Assembly (NCBI GenBank): GCA_017503785.1
Contig: JAFVSK010000002.1
Coordinates: forward strand, 1-64,000
Length of the DNA: 64,000 nt
Reading direction: 5' to 3'
Origin: Clostridia bacterium
Lineage (GTDB): Bacteria; Bacillota; Clostridia; Oscillospirales; Acutalibacteraceae
Shown: in pieces, positions 1 through 7,437 of the stretch
Layout: each line of letters starts with the position of its first letter
Numbering within the stretch: the first letter of the stretch is position 1
Position numbers and translations under genes: made by a program
The notes under the pieces: model-generated
Seen by the model: only the letters and a program-made list of their open reading frames with translations
What the model was told of the DNA's origin: nothing
Databases searched by the model: none

Positions 1-48
1 AGAAACGAATCTTTATTCAGTTTTCAGGGTATCAAGCCTTGAGAATAG

Positions 49-164
49 TTGGTGTCGATGGCGGTGAGGGTACACCCGTTCCCATTCCGAACACGGCAGT
101 TAAGCTCACTTGCGCTGACAATACTTGGCTGGTAGCGGCCCCGGGAAGATAGGTAGACGCCAAC
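49..164 (+). rRNA. rrf: 5S ribosomal RNA
   Basis: About 116 nt. The ends pair as TTGGTGTC with GACGCCAA (one G-U pair), forming helix I. The internal CCGTTCCCATTCCGAACACG stretch is the 5S signature, and the GGTAGCGGCCCCGGGAAGATAGG part fits helices IV and V. It probably ends an rRNA operon whose 16S and 23S genes lie left of the window, because a terminator follows at once. Confidence 0.95.
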
Positions 165-166
165 AC

Positions 167-205
167 AAAAGCACTCAACCGATTGGTTGGGTGCTTTTTC
201 TTTTG
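167..205 (+). terminator. Terminator after 5S rRNA
   Basis: A 14-bp stem, AAAAGCACTCAACC with GGTTGGGTGCTTTT, closes a GATT loop and is followed by a T-rich tract. It ends the rRNA operon. Confidence 0.9.
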
Positions 206-230
206 CTTCTATCGAAACTTAATTGTTTTT

Positions 231-830
231 TGTAGGGGCCGATGCCTTCATCGGCCCGATCCTCGCATTTGTACACCCCTCGGCGGACCGTCCGGAGGCC
301 GGTCCCTACAGGGCTGGGTTGAGATTGTGCGGATGCTGCCCTCATCCGCCTCGCATACGCTCGGCACCTTCCCCAAGGGGAAAGGCTTGCTACACAACTT
401 ATTCGAGACTGTAGGGGCCGATGCCTTCATCGGCCCGATCCTCGCGTTTGTACACCCTTCGGCGGACCGTCCGGAGGCCGGTCCCTACAGGGCTGTTTTT
501 GGATTGTGCGGATTTCGGCGGACCGTCGAGGACGCCGGTCCCTACAGGGCTGGGTTTGGCTTGTACTGGTTTTGGCGGGCCGAATCCGCCTCGCATACGC
601 TCGGCACCTTCCCCCAAGGGGAAGGCTTGCTACACACCCGATTCGAGACTGTAGGGGCCGATGCCTTCATCGGCCCGATTCTCGCATTTGTACAACCCTT
701 GGCGGACCGTCGAGGACGCCGGTCCCTACAGGGCTGGCTTTGGATTGTGCGGGTTTTGGCGGGCCGATGTGGGCATCGGCCCCTACGGGGCTGATTTTGG
801 GTTGTACTGATTTTGGAAGATGCGAAGGTT
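231..830. repeat. GC-rich intergenic repeat array, three main copies
   Basis: No credible gene lies here. The motif GTAGGGGCCGATGCCTTCAT starts at 232, 411 and 651. Each copy continues with a segment containing GGCGGACCGTC and ends near GGTCCCTACAGGGCTG. The second and third copies are exactly 240 bp apart and share the flank CTCGGCACCTTCCCC and AAGGCTTGC. An inverted end, CATCGGCCCCTAC, lies near 774-786. Open frames across the region are only consequences of repeated GC-rich sequence. Related fragments occur at about 36740-36940 and 52605-52750, so this is a dispersed, probably non-autonomous repeat family. Confidence 0.8.
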
Positions 831-903
831 TGGGTGAGGGGTTTCTCATGTCAAAAAATGGCACAAATGAGTCGGTTTTTTGCAAGCAAAGGTACAAAAG
901 TTG

Positions 904-912
904 TGCTATAAT
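904..912 (+). promoter_or_regulatory. Extended -10 promoter for the 37-codon gene
   Basis: TGCTATAAT is an extended -10 box (TGn plus TATAAT). No good -35 box lies at 17 bp; TTGCAA at 880-885 is 21 bp away. It lies 50 bp upstream of the small gene. Confidence 0.5.
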
Positions 913-962
913 AACAACGATTAAATGTGTAACCAGTTGTCTAACGGAGAGGAAGATAGCGC

Positions 963-1076
963 GTGAAAGTCTATACGAAGCCTTGCTTAGAGGTGTTAGA
1001 GCTGACGGCGGACGAGGCCTTGGCAGCGGTTGTTCAAAGTGAGCCCACGGTTGAGGACGACGATCTGTCGGTATAA
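963..1076 (+). CDS. Small peptide gene, 37 residues, unknown function
   Basis: A GTG-started frame of 37 codons with a GAGAGGA-like ribosome binding site just upstream, an extended -10 promoter before it and its own terminator after it, so it looks like a self-contained transcription unit. The peptide begins KVYTKPCLEVLEL and ends in the acidic tail EDDDLSV, with one Cys at position 8 and no signal peptide or membrane segment. The opening (aromatic, Lys-Pro, then an acidic-hydrophobic stretch) resembles many short peptides of unknown role that I recall in Clostridia. It could be a RiPP-type precursor, but no maturase or transporter lies beside it. Function unknown; the gene itself is moderately supported. 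Confidence 0.55.
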   Translation: MKVYTKPCLEVLELTADEALAAVVQSEPTVEDDDLSV

Positions 1077-1086
1077 GGGAAGTGTT

Positions 1087-1126
1087 CCCCCGTTGCGTGT
1101 GAGTGCGTAGCGGGGGCTTTTTCTTG
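1087..1126 (+). terminator. Terminator after the small peptide gene
   Basis: CCCCCG and CGGGGG close a stem around GTTGCGTGTGAGTGCGTAG, followed by CTTTTTCTT. Confidence 0.8.
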
Positions 1127-1139
1127 TTTTGTATGGGAA

Positions 1140-1168
1140 TTGACAGATCCTGCGAGATGTGGTATAAC
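1140..1168 (+). promoter_or_regulatory. Sigma-A-type promoter of the lipoprotein gene
   Basis: TTGACA, 17-bp spacer, TATAAC. It lies 28 bp upstream of the lipoprotein start. Confidence 0.8.
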
Positions 1169-1196
1169 GATAACGTAATCGAAGGGAGGTGGCGCA

Positions 1197-2186
1197 ATGC
1201 GCAGGAGTGTGCTATACGTTGTGTTGATCGTGATGCTTGTATGCCTTGTGGGTTGCGCCGAAGAACCTTCGACGACGACAACCGCGAGTACGGAAAGTAC
1301 GCATGTGACGAATACGACTACGCTGATCACCGAAACGACAACGACCACTACGGCAACGAAAAAACCGACAAAGACGAAAAAAACGACAACTACGGCCACG
1401 GTAACGACCACGACGGTTTGCTCGCATGCGAAAATAAGTGAGGCCACTTGCACCAAGGCGGGTGTTTGCGAGTCTTGCGGCGTGGTGGTAACGAAGGCTT
1501 TAGGGCATACGTTTGAGCAAGGTATTTGCACGCGTTGCGGTGAGAAAAGTCCGGATTACGTGTCGCGCGTGGAAGTGCTGGGTATTGAACTGGAAGAAGA
1601 ACTGCGGATGGCCCTGGTGGGGGATGAATTTACCCTGAAGTATACGTTGAATCCGCTTAATGCGACCGATCAGCAGGTGAAGTGGACTTCGTCGAATCCG
1701 GCGGTGGTGTCGGTGAACGCTGAGGGTGAATTAAAAGCCGTTTCGGTGGGGGATGCCACGATTACGGTGACAAGCGTGAACGGTAAGCAGGATTCCTGCA
1801 AGGTGCTGGTGCGTGACGTGGCTGTACAGCTGCCAAAGCTGCCGATGGAGTTACGGTTTTCGGCGGATTACAAAAAAACCGTGCCGATCTACGTGGAAGT
1901 CAGCGGTGTGGAATTCTTTTATACGCAGACGACCGAGGAGACCGGCACGTTACTGATGCTGTTTAACGGATGGCTGACGTATGCCGCCGACGGCGACGGA
2001 CACGAAACCACGGCGAAGATCGGCTGGCGACTTTACGACAGCGAGGAAAAGCTGGTTACCGAGGGTGTTGCAAAAAGCACGGAGCTGCTGAGAGTGGGCA
2101 ACGAGCTGGTTGGCGTGAGCGCCGAGGTGACCGAGCTGCCGCCGGGGCGGTATCGGTTGGAGTTATATAGTGCCTTTGAAAAATAA
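1197..2186 (+). CDS. Thr-rich lipoprotein with bacterial Ig-like domain
   Basis: 329 residues, exported and probably lipid-anchored. Residues 1-20 form a signal peptide ending in lipobox LVGC. Residues about 24-75 are a Thr-rich linker with runs of T broken by K and P. Residues about 76-118 hold paired cysteines (CTKAGVCESCG and CTRCG) around GHTF, a small Cys repeat often seen in Clostridia surface proteins. Residues about 125-205 match the BIG2-type Ig-like fold (LNPLNATDQQVKWTSSNPAVVSV-like, followed by GDATITVTS). The C-terminal 120 residues are unassigned beta-rich sequence. The ATG at 1197 has GGGAGGTGG upstream. The gene is monocistronic, with its own promoter and terminator. It is probably a cell-surface adhesion or binding protein; its ligand cannot be read from sequence. 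Confidence 0.85.
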   Translation: MRRSVLYVVLIVMLVCLVGCAEEPSTTTTASTESTHVTNTTTLITETTTTTTATKKPTKTKKTTTTATVTTTTVCSHAKISEATCTKAGVCESCGVVVTKALGHTFEQGICTRCGEKSPDYVSRVEVLGIELEEELRMALVGDEFTLKYTLNPLNATDQQVKWTSSNPAVVSVNAEGELKAVSVGDATITVTSVNGKQDSCKVLVRDVAVQLPKLPMELRFSADYKKTVPIYVEVSGVEFFYTQTTEETGTLLMLFNGWLTYAADGDGHETTAKIGWRLYDSEEKLVTEGVAKSTELLRVGNELVGVSAEVTELPPGRYRLELYSAFEK

Positions 2187-2214
2187 AAAGAGCCTCCGAA
2201 TGGAGGCTCTTTTT
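2187..2214 (+). terminator. Terminator after the lipoprotein gene
   Basis: AGAGCCTCC, loop GAAT, GGAGGCTCT, then TTTT. The A-rich left flank means it could also act on the converging thiT transcript. Confidence 0.9.
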
Positions 2215-2232
2215 GCAGTCTTTTTGCAGTCG

Positions 2233-3051
2233 TTATGCTTTTTTTAGGCGGGAAACAATAAACTCCAGCACGGCAAAAACACCGACACCGACAGCGGCGA
2301 TGATGCCGACGGTTGCCCAATTGACACCTGCCAGACCGGCCAGGAACAACGCACCGGTGGAGACGTTTTGGATGGCGGGGGCTAAGATGACGATGATCCA
2401 CACGGCAGCAATCAACAAGACAGTCTTGGAGATCACCGAGAGAGTGACCGCCAAGGGAGAGGCGGTTTTTTGAGCAGCGGCGCGGGTGACGGAGTCGCCC
2501 TCAAAGGACAAGAAACGCGACACATACACGGCACCCAGCACCAAAATGAGGATTTCGGGGATCATGTAGGTGGCGTTGTACGACAACGAATAGACGAGCG
2601 ATTCCGTGAAGGGAACCGACAAGTCGCGCCAAACGGTGAAGCCGGATACGGCGTGGCACAGATAGCGCAGAATACCGGTGACGATGGCGGCCAACGCCAG
2701 TGCGGTGCCTTGCGAACGACCGTTGCGGCGGAACAAGGCGCCCAGTCCCAACACCAAAAAGGCGATGAGATAGTCGAACAGCGCAAGCATTACCATGGAG
2801 GTGAAGCCGGGGGCGTAGGCGAAATTATCGAGTCCGAGCAACAGCTGAATGAGGCTGTAAGTAAAGGCGGTGACGAGCCCCCATTTCGTGCCGTAGCGGT
2901 AGGCGATGATGAGAAGCGGGAGCATGCTGAAGGCAGTAACGCTGCCGCCGGAGGGCATATCGACGATCTTCAGCACGCTGAGAACGGCGGCAAAAGCCAA
3001 CATGATGGCGCTTTCCGTTAAGCGGTAAGCGGTACGGTTTCGTGTGGACAT
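2233..3051 (-). CDS. thiT: ECF thiamine transporter S component ThiT
   Basis: 272 residues, highly hydrophobic with about six membrane segments. The first 165 residues fit the ThiT/YuaJ substrate-binding subunit, which captures thiamine and works with a shared ECF energizing module. Family-like stretches are LTESAIMLAFAAVLSVLKI near the start, GGSVTAFSMLPLLIIAYRYG, and YNATYMIPEILILVLGA near residue 170. The protein is longer than a typical ThiT (about 190 residues), with two or three extra hydrophobic segments at the C-terminus. Start chosen at the ATG at 3051, which has AAAGGAAG upstream. An in-frame start further upstream would run into the riboswitch terminator. The TPP riboswitch in its leader supports thiamine as substrate. 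Confidence 0.85.
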   Translation of the reverse strand: MSTRNRTAYRLTESAIMLAFAAVLSVLKIVDMPSGGSVTAFSMLPLLIIAYRYGTKWGLVTAFTYSLIQLLLGLDNFAYAPGFTSMVMLALFDYLIAFLVLGLGALFRRNGRSQGTALALAAIVTGILRYLCHAVSGFTVWRDLSVPFTESLVYSLSYNATYMIPEILILVLGAVYVSRFLSFEGDSVTRAAAQKTASPLAVTLSVISKTVLLIAAVWIIVILAPAIQNVSTGALFLAGLAGVNWATVGIIAAVGVGVFAVLEFIVSRLKKA

Positions 3052-3083
3052 AGGATCAACTTCCTTTCTTTTAGAAACCAAAC

Positions 3084-3111
3084 AAAAAGGCACCCTCCGA
3101 AAGAGGGTGCC
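3084..3111 (-). terminator. Riboswitch-controlled terminator upstream of thiT
   Basis: On the reverse strand, GGCACCCTC, loop, GAGGGTGCC, then TTTTT. It lies between the TPP aptamer and the thiT ribosome binding site, so it is probably the expression platform: TPP binding lets the terminator form. Confidence 0.85.
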
Positions 3112-3160
3112 AAAAAAAGCATAAAGTATACGCCCTGCAGTGCGCATACGCTTTGGTAAA

Positions 3161-3240
3161 CATCCCTCCGCCGGCATTATCCGGATCAGGTTCCAGGGTT
3201 GGAAGCGACGCTTCCTCTCAGCCGAATATTCAGCACCCCT
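3161..3240 (-). ncRNA. TPP riboswitch (THI element)
   Basis: Read on the reverse strand, it holds GGGGTGC, then GGCTGAGAGG, then ACCCTGGAACCTGATCCGG, and ends GGCGGAGGGATG. These are the conserved pyrimidine-sensing and pyrophosphate-sensing segments of the TPP aptamer, and the ends pair as AGGGGT with the AGGGAT-side strand. It controls thiT through the terminator at 3084-3111. Confidence 0.95.
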
Positions 3241-3258
3241 TGTTCAGTTTGCGAGGTC

Positions 3259-3287
3259 ATTTTAGCACAAGCGTTTAGACTTGTCAA
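3259..3287 (-). promoter_or_regulatory. Promoter of the TPP riboswitch-thiT transcript
   Basis: On the reverse strand, TTGACA, 17-bp spacer, TAAAAT. Transcription would begin near 3252, about 12 nt before the aptamer. Confidence 0.8.
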
Positions 3288-3305
3288 GAGATTTTTTCGT
3301 TGGTG

Positions 3306-3334
3306 TTGCGATTTGCCGAGTGGTGGTGTATAAT
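3306..3334 (+). promoter_or_regulatory. Promoter of the structured RNA/CPBP transcript
   Basis: TTGCGA, 17-bp spacer, TATAAT. The predicted start, near 3341, is the first base of the structured RNA. Confidence 0.7.
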
Positions 3335-3340
3335 ACCAGT

Positions 3341-3507
3341 GTGTATAGCCGAAGAGAGTTGAACCCTAATCGGTCAAAACAACAATTTTTCACAGCAACA
3401 GCGTTATACTCACTTGAAATACATACATATTTCAAGCGGCGAAACAAGCTTTATGCCGAAAAGCCGTCCTATGGGCGGTTAGGAGTTCGACTCCCTTCGG
3501 CTATAAC
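3341..3507 (+). ncRNA. Structured leader or small RNA of unknown class
   Basis: The ends form a 26-bp inverted repeat with only three non-Watson-Crick positions (3344-3369 against 3480-3505). The outer part is TATAGCCGAAG against CTTCGGCTATA. Inside are two more hairpins: CTTGAAATA with TATTTCAAG (about 3412-3435), and CCGTCC with GGGCGG around TAT (about 3463-3477). The 3' arm looks like a tRNA T-arm plus acceptor end (GTTCGACT followed by TTCGGCTA), but D and anticodon arms are absent. It starts at a good promoter and ends about 20 nt before the CPBP gene, so it is either a cis-regulatory leader or a processed RNA. It matches no riboswitch I recognise. Confidence 0.5.
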
Positions 3508-3525
3508 AAACGTGGAGGGACGAGA

Positions 3526-4518
3526 ATGAATACCACACCGTGGAATGCCGCCGCTTTAGCGGAGGCCGAGGAAAAGAAAGTGATTCAGCGCGATGCTAAT
3601 TTTACGGGATGGATCTTGCTGGCGCTGGTGGCAGGGCAGTTGGTTGTGGGGACGCTACTGGGGGTTGCCTCGGTTTTTAAGGTTCTGGATTTTTCGTTGG
3701 ATGACTACGGCTTGGGCTCGGTGGGGTATTGCCTGTTCAACATGCTGCAATACATACTGTACGTTGGTGTGCCTGTGCTGGTGGTGGCGCTGTGTGCCAG
3801 ACGGGAGGCTAATCCGTTTCCCACCCGGCGCGTGCCGCGCGGGACGTATGGGATCGCCGTATTCGGCGGCATGGCCATCGCGGTGCTGGCAAATTATATT
3901 TCCGGCTACGTGATGCAGTTTTTTTCGGCGCTGGGTGTGCCGTATCCCGAAATGCCGGACAGATATGACCCGACGTTGCTGAATTTGGCACTGAACCTCA
4001 TTGGCACGGCGTTGCTGCCGGCGTTGCTGGAAGAGATGGCGATGCGCGGCTACATTCTCGGCTCGTTACAAAAGCATGGCAAGGCCATGGCGGTGGTGGT
4101 GAGCTCGGTGCTGTTTGGGCTGATTCACGGCAACTTGTTGCAGCTTCCCTTTGCGTTTATTTTGGGGCTGATACTGGGCTGGCTGACGGTTCAGACCGGT
4201 AGCATTTGGCCGGCCGTGGTGTTTCACTTCGCAAACAACGCGTGCTCGACGGTGCTGGGCTGGGCAGAACAGTTTATTGACGGCGACGGCCCGACGGTGC
4301 TGAGCTTTTTGGTGTTTTGCGTTTTAGGAACCGCCGTTTGCTTGGCGATGTTTTTCGGGAAGCCGCAATGGAAAGACGATCTGCTGCGGCCGATGGGGAA
4401 CGGCGCTTCGGTGTTGCCGCTTTCCAAGCGCGTGAAGGCAATTTTCACCGCACCGGTATTTTTGGTGGGAGGCATTGTATGGATACTTTTGCTGATCGTG
4501 GCGTCGCTATCCCTATGA
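3526..4518 (+). CDS. CPBP (CAAX/Abi) family intramembrane metalloprotease
   Basis: 330 residues, integral membrane protein with about eight hydrophobic segments. It carries the family motifs in order: EEMAMR (Glu169, Glu170, Arg174), FGLIHG (His201), and FHFANN (His234 with Asn237/238). These residues bind the metal and form the active site in CPBP proteases, which include prenyl-protein processing enzymes and bacteriocin-immunity proteins. The substrate here is unknown. The ATG at 3526 follows GGAGGGACGAGA. Its stop overlaps the start of tadA by four bases, so the two are co-transcribed. The structured RNA immediately upstream may regulate it. Confidence 0.85.
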   Translation: MNTTPWNAAALAEAEEKKVIQRDANFTGWILLALVAGQLVVGTLLGVASVFKVLDFSLDDYGLGSVGYCLFNMLQYILYVGVPVLVVALCARREANPFPTRRVPRGTYGIAVFGGMAIAVLANYISGYVMQFFSALGVPYPEMPDRYDPTLLNLALNLIGTALLPALLEEMAMRGYILGSLQKHGKAMAVVVSSVLFGLIHGNLLQLPFAFILGLILGWLTVQTGSIWPAVVFHFANNACSTVLGWAEQFIDGDGPTVLSFLVFCVLGTAVCLAMFFGKPQWKDDLLRPMGNGASVLPLSKRVKAIFTAPVFLVGGIVWILLLIVASLSL

Positions 4519-4973
4519 ACGATGACGAGCGGTTTATGTGTGCCGCGTTGGCATTGGCCCAAGAAGCCGGCGACGAGGGCGAGGTGCCCGTTGGTGCGGT
4601 GATCGTGAAAAACGGGGAGATCATCGCTACCGGCCGTAACCGCCGCGAAGCGGATAAGCATGCGTTGGCGCATGCGGAGCTGGAGGCTATCAGCAATGCG
4701 TGTGCGGCGCTTGGTGGTTGGCGGTTATTTGATTGTACGCTGTACGTTACGCTGGAGCCCTGCCCGATGTGTGCCGGTGCCATCATTAACGCACGTGTTG
4801 ATCGGCTGGTGTACGGTGCGCCCGATCCGAAAGCCGGCTCGTGCGGGTCGCTTACGGATCTGTTTGCGCTGCCGTATAACCATCATCCGCAAACGACGAG
4901 CGGCGTGTTGGAAGAGGAGTGTGCGGCGGTGCTGAAGGCGTTTTTTAAGTCGTTGCGAAACAAAAAGCCGTAA
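4515..4973 (+). CDS. tadA: tRNA-specific adenosine-34 deaminase TadA
   Basis: 152 residues, the usual TadA length. It converts A34 of tRNA-Arg(ACG) to inosine, allowing wobble decoding. Zinc-binding and catalytic motifs are present: HAE at 53-55 (His ligand, Glu proton shuttle) and PCPMC at 82-86 (two Cys ligands). The ATG at 4515 overlaps the preceding stop as ATGA, indicating translational coupling with the CPBP gene. An in-frame open stretch continues far upstream inside the CPBP gene but has no start signal and does not belong to the deaminase fold. Confidence 0.93.
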   Translation: MNDDERFMCAALALAQEAGDEGEVPVGAVIVKNGEIIATGRNRREADKHALAHAELEAISNACAALGGWRLFDCTLYVTLEPCPMCAGAIINARVDRLVYGAPDPKAGSCGSLTDLFALPYNHHPQTTSGVLEEECAAVLKAFFKSLRNKKP

Positions 4974-4978
4974 TCAAG

Positions 4979-5020
4979 AGCCGTTTCGAGCTGCTATGTG
5001 CAGTTTGGGACGGCTTTTTT
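4979..5020 (+). terminator. Terminator after tadA
   Basis: AGCCGTTTC pairs with GGGACGGCT around an 18-nt loop, followed by TTTTT. Confidence 0.75.
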
Positions 5021-5042
5021 GTGTAAAAATCAAAAAAGCACA

Positions 5043-5071
5043 TTGAAACCGAGAGAAAACTATGGTAGGAT
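5043..5071 (+). promoter_or_regulatory. Promoter of the AraC regulator gene
   Basis: TTGAAA, 17-bp spacer, TAGGAT, 40 bp upstream of the start codon. Confidence 0.6.
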
Positions 5072-5111
5072 AAAAATAACCATGGGGTAGTATGAGTTGT
5101 GGGGGGTGCCT

Positions 5112-5978
5112 ATGAAGGACCGTGAATTTGCGTTTCGGGCAGACGATTTTGAGTTTTTGTATTCCTTAGAAGCGCAACCGTCGCCGGAGGACTTTTATAT
5201 GCACGCCCACGAGCGGTTTGAGCTGCTGCACTTTTTATCGGGCAGTGCCAAATATCTGGTGGAGGGCACCGAGTATACTCTCACGCCGCACGATACGTTG
5301 CTGATGCGGCCGTTTGAGGTGCATCGACTGGTGTTGTTGGACGAAACCGTGCCCTATGAACGTGTGGTGATCCATTTTTCGGCAGATATGCTGGGCAATG
5401 ATGAGGCCGTGCGAGAGGTGCTGCTGCGACCCTTTAATAATCGCGAGTTAGGACGGCGCAACCGTTACGAGGCTACCGACTTTGGCGGCGAGGGCTGGCC
5501 GTTCCACGGTGACGTGACCAAGCTCTTTGACCGCTTAGGCGACGATGCCGAGGTGTTTGTTGCCGCGAAAGTACAGTCGTTTTTGGCGGAGACGTTGCTG
5601 CCGTTTTCGGAAGGAGATCGCAGCGAAACACCGGTGTCGGCCAAGATCACGGGAGTGTTGGAATATATCAACACGCATTTGTATGAGGACTTGACGGTGG
5701 CGCGTATCTGTGAGGATTGCTTCTTGAGCCGTGCTCAGTTAAATCGCTTGTTTAAATATGCCACCGGTACCTCGGTGTGGCAGTATATTACCACCAAGCG
5801 TTTGCTGCAGGCGAAAACACTGATTCGTGCGGGCGAGCGACCCACCGATGTGTACGAGCAATGCGGGTTTTCGGAATATTCTTCGTTCTACCGCGCGTAC
5901 AAGGCGAAGTTTGGAAATTCGCCCGAGCAGGATAAAGCCAAGTCGGTTCGCACGCTGGCGGGCGATCCTTTTCCTTGA
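5112..5978 (+). CDS. AraC family regulator, probable hexuronate operon activator
   Basis: 288 residues. The N-terminal half is a cupin-like sensing domain (HAHERFELLHFLSG near residue 32, then TLTPHDTLLMRPFEVH). Two helix-turn-helix units lie at about 180-280, the second ending in the family signature CGFSEYSSFYRAYKAKFGNSP. Start placed at the ATG at 5112 after GGGGGGTG. It sits directly upstream of, and co-oriented with, the uronate catabolic operon. A pair of direct repeats suited to an AraC dimer lies in the intervening 90 bp. Inference: it senses a hexuronate or a pathway intermediate and activates uxaC onward. Confidence 0.85.
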   Translation: MKDREFAFRADDFEFLYSLEAQPSPEDFYMHAHERFELLHFLSGSAKYLVEGTEYTLTPHDTLLMRPFEVHRLVLLDETVPYERVVIHFSADMLGNDEAVREVLLRPFNNRELGRRNRYEATDFGGEGWPFHGDVTKLFDRLGDDAEVFVAAKVQSFLAETLLPFSEGDRSETPVSAKITGVLEYINTHLYEDLTVARICEDCFLSRAQLNRLFKYATGTSVWQYITTKRLLQAKTLIRAGERPTDVYEQCGFSEYSSFYRAYKAKFGNSPEQDKAKSVRTLAGDPFP

Positions 5979-5986
5979 AATGAGCG

Positions 5987-6045
5987 GAATTGCAATACAA
6001 TTGGCGAGAATTGCAATGGAAATAGGCAAAAAAAGTCAATACAAT
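5987..6045 (+). promoter_or_regulatory. Candidate AraC operator and uxaC operon promoter
   Basis: GAATTGCAAT occurs twice as direct repeats (5987-5996 and 6008-6017), 21 bp apart, two helical turns, the spacing AraC-type proteins prefer. The second repeat abuts a poor -35 (TGGAAA, 6017-6022), which is 17 bp from a good -10, TACAAT (6040-6045). A weak -35 overlapped by an activator site is the class II activator arrangement. Confidence 0.55.
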
Positions 6046-6068
6046 GAGAGTTGAAGGAGAGATGCGAA

Positions 6069-7433
6069 ATGAAAGCTGAGTATTTGCTGCGCACGCCTGC
6101 AGCCGAAGCGCTGTATGCCAAGGTAGCGAAGCTGCCCATTATCGACTATCATTGTCATTTATCACCCAAGGAGATCGAGGAGGATGCGCCTTTTACCTCT
6201 ATCGGTGAGCTGTGGCTGAGCGGTGACCATTACAAGTGGCGTTTGATGCGCAACGCCGGTATTGAAGAAAAATACATTACGGGCGATGCCTCGTATCAGG
6301 ACAAGTTCCGCAAGTTTGCCAAGGCGCTGTCGCTGGCAGCGGGGAGCCCGCTGTACCATTGGGCGCACATGGAGCTGTCGCTGTATTTTGGCATTGACGA
6401 TTATCTGAACGAGAATAACGCCGATGACATTTGGGAGCGTGCCAATGCGGTGATCCGTAACGAGGGTCTGTCGCCCCGCAGCATGATCCGCAAGGCGGGT
6501 GTGGCCTACCTGGCAACCACCGACGACGTGATCGATTCGCTGGAATATCACAAGCGTATTCGCGAGGATGCCTCGTTTGAAACGGTGGTAGCCCCCTCGT
6601 TCCGCACCGATAACGTGCTGCTCATTCGTCGCGCGGGGTATGCGGAGTATGCCGCTAAGCTGACGGCCGCGAGCGGTGTGCCGGTGTCGGGTCTCGACAC
6701 GCTGAAGGCGGCACTCATGCAGCGCTTGGATCATTTCTGTGACAACAACTGCCGCTTTACCGACATTGGTATTCCGGATTTTCCGTCGCGGATCGCCGAC
6801 GATGCCGAGGCCGATGCGACCTATTGCAAGGCGTTGGCGGGTGAGCCGATCAGCGACGAGGAGTACAGCGGCTTCTTGGGCAATATGTACTTGTTCTTGG
6901 GTAAGGAGTATTATTGCCGCGGCTTGGTGATGCAGTGGCACTTGGCGGTGTATCGCAACGCCAGCACCAAGCTGTTTGAAAACCTTGGCCCCGACTGCGG
7001 CGGTGATTGCATTGGTGATCCGCTGAAGGGCGCCGACGTGATCCGTATGCTGGATGCTATTGAAAAATCGGCCGGCGGTGTGCCGCAGACCATTTTGTAT
7101 ACGCTGCATCCCGGTATGGCCGATCAGCTGCAGACCATTGCGGGCAGCTTCCGCGGCGTGCGCTGCGGTACGGCGTGGTGGTTCTGCGATCATTACCGTG
7201 GTATTGAGCAGCAAATTGAGGTCGTTGCCGACTTAGGCCATCTGGGCTCGTTCCTTGGCATGCTGACCGACAGTCGCAGCTTCTTGTCGTATGCGCGGCA
7301 CGATTATTTCCGCCGTATTCTGTGCAACAAGCTGGCTACCTGGTGCGAAAACGGTGAGTTCGACCCCGCGATGGCGGAGACAGTCGCACGCCGTGTATGT
7401 TGTGAAAATATTAAAGCGTTGATTGGAGGATAA
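6069..7433 (+). CDS. uxaC: Uronate (glucuronate/galacturonate) isomerase
   Basis: 454 residues. It isomerises D-glucuronate to D-fructuronate and D-galacturonate to D-tagaturonate, the first step of hexuronate use. It is an amidohydrolase-superfamily TIM barrel; the metal motif HCHLSP lies near residue 30, followed by the family segment LWLSGDHYKWRLMR. GTAWWFCDHYRGIEQQ and LGMLTDSRSFLSYARHDYFRRI near the C-terminus are family hallmarks. Start at the ATG at 6069 with AAGGAGAG upstream. It is the first structural gene of a five-gene operon; uxuA follows after 4 bp. Confidence 0.93.
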   Translation: MKAEYLLRTPAAEALYAKVAKLPIIDYHCHLSPKEIEEDAPFTSIGELWLSGDHYKWRLMRNAGIEEKYITGDASYQDKFRKFAKALSLAAGSPLYHWAHMELSLYFGIDDYLNENNADDIWERANAVIRNEGLSPRSMIRKAGVAYLATTDDVIDSLEYHKRIREDASFETVVAPSFRTDNVLLIRRAGYAEYAAKLTAASGVPVSGLDTLKAALMQRLDHFCDNNCRFTDIGIPDFPSRIADDAEADATYCKALAGEPISDEEYSGFLGNMYLFLGKEYYCRGLVMQWHLAVYRNASTKLFENLGPDCGGDCIGDPLKGADVIRMLDAIEKSAGGVPQTILYTLHPGMADQLQTIAGSFRGVRCGTAWWFCDHYRGIEQQIEVVADLGHLGSFLGMLTDSRSFLSYARHDYFRRILCNKLATWCENGEFDPAMAETVARRVCCENIKALIGG

Positions 7434-7437
7434 ACAA

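Noticed and set aside
231..830. CRISPR array
   Set aside because: Units are far longer than CRISPR repeats, spacing is irregular, spacers are not unique, and no cas gene is near.
183..1042. Overlapping open frames across the repeat array
   Set aside because: They exist only because GC-rich repeats avoid stop codons in several frames; no ribosome binding sites, and the predicted proteins are just translations of the repeats.
3341..3507. tRNA or tmRNA gene
   Set aside because: The 3' strand has a T-arm-like sequence, but the T stem has a mismatch, D and anticodon arms are missing, and there is no tag reading frame or tmRNA 5' end.
3341..3507. Integron attC site
   Set aside because: The inverted repeat is too perfect and lacks the paired R and L boxes and an integrase gene nearby.
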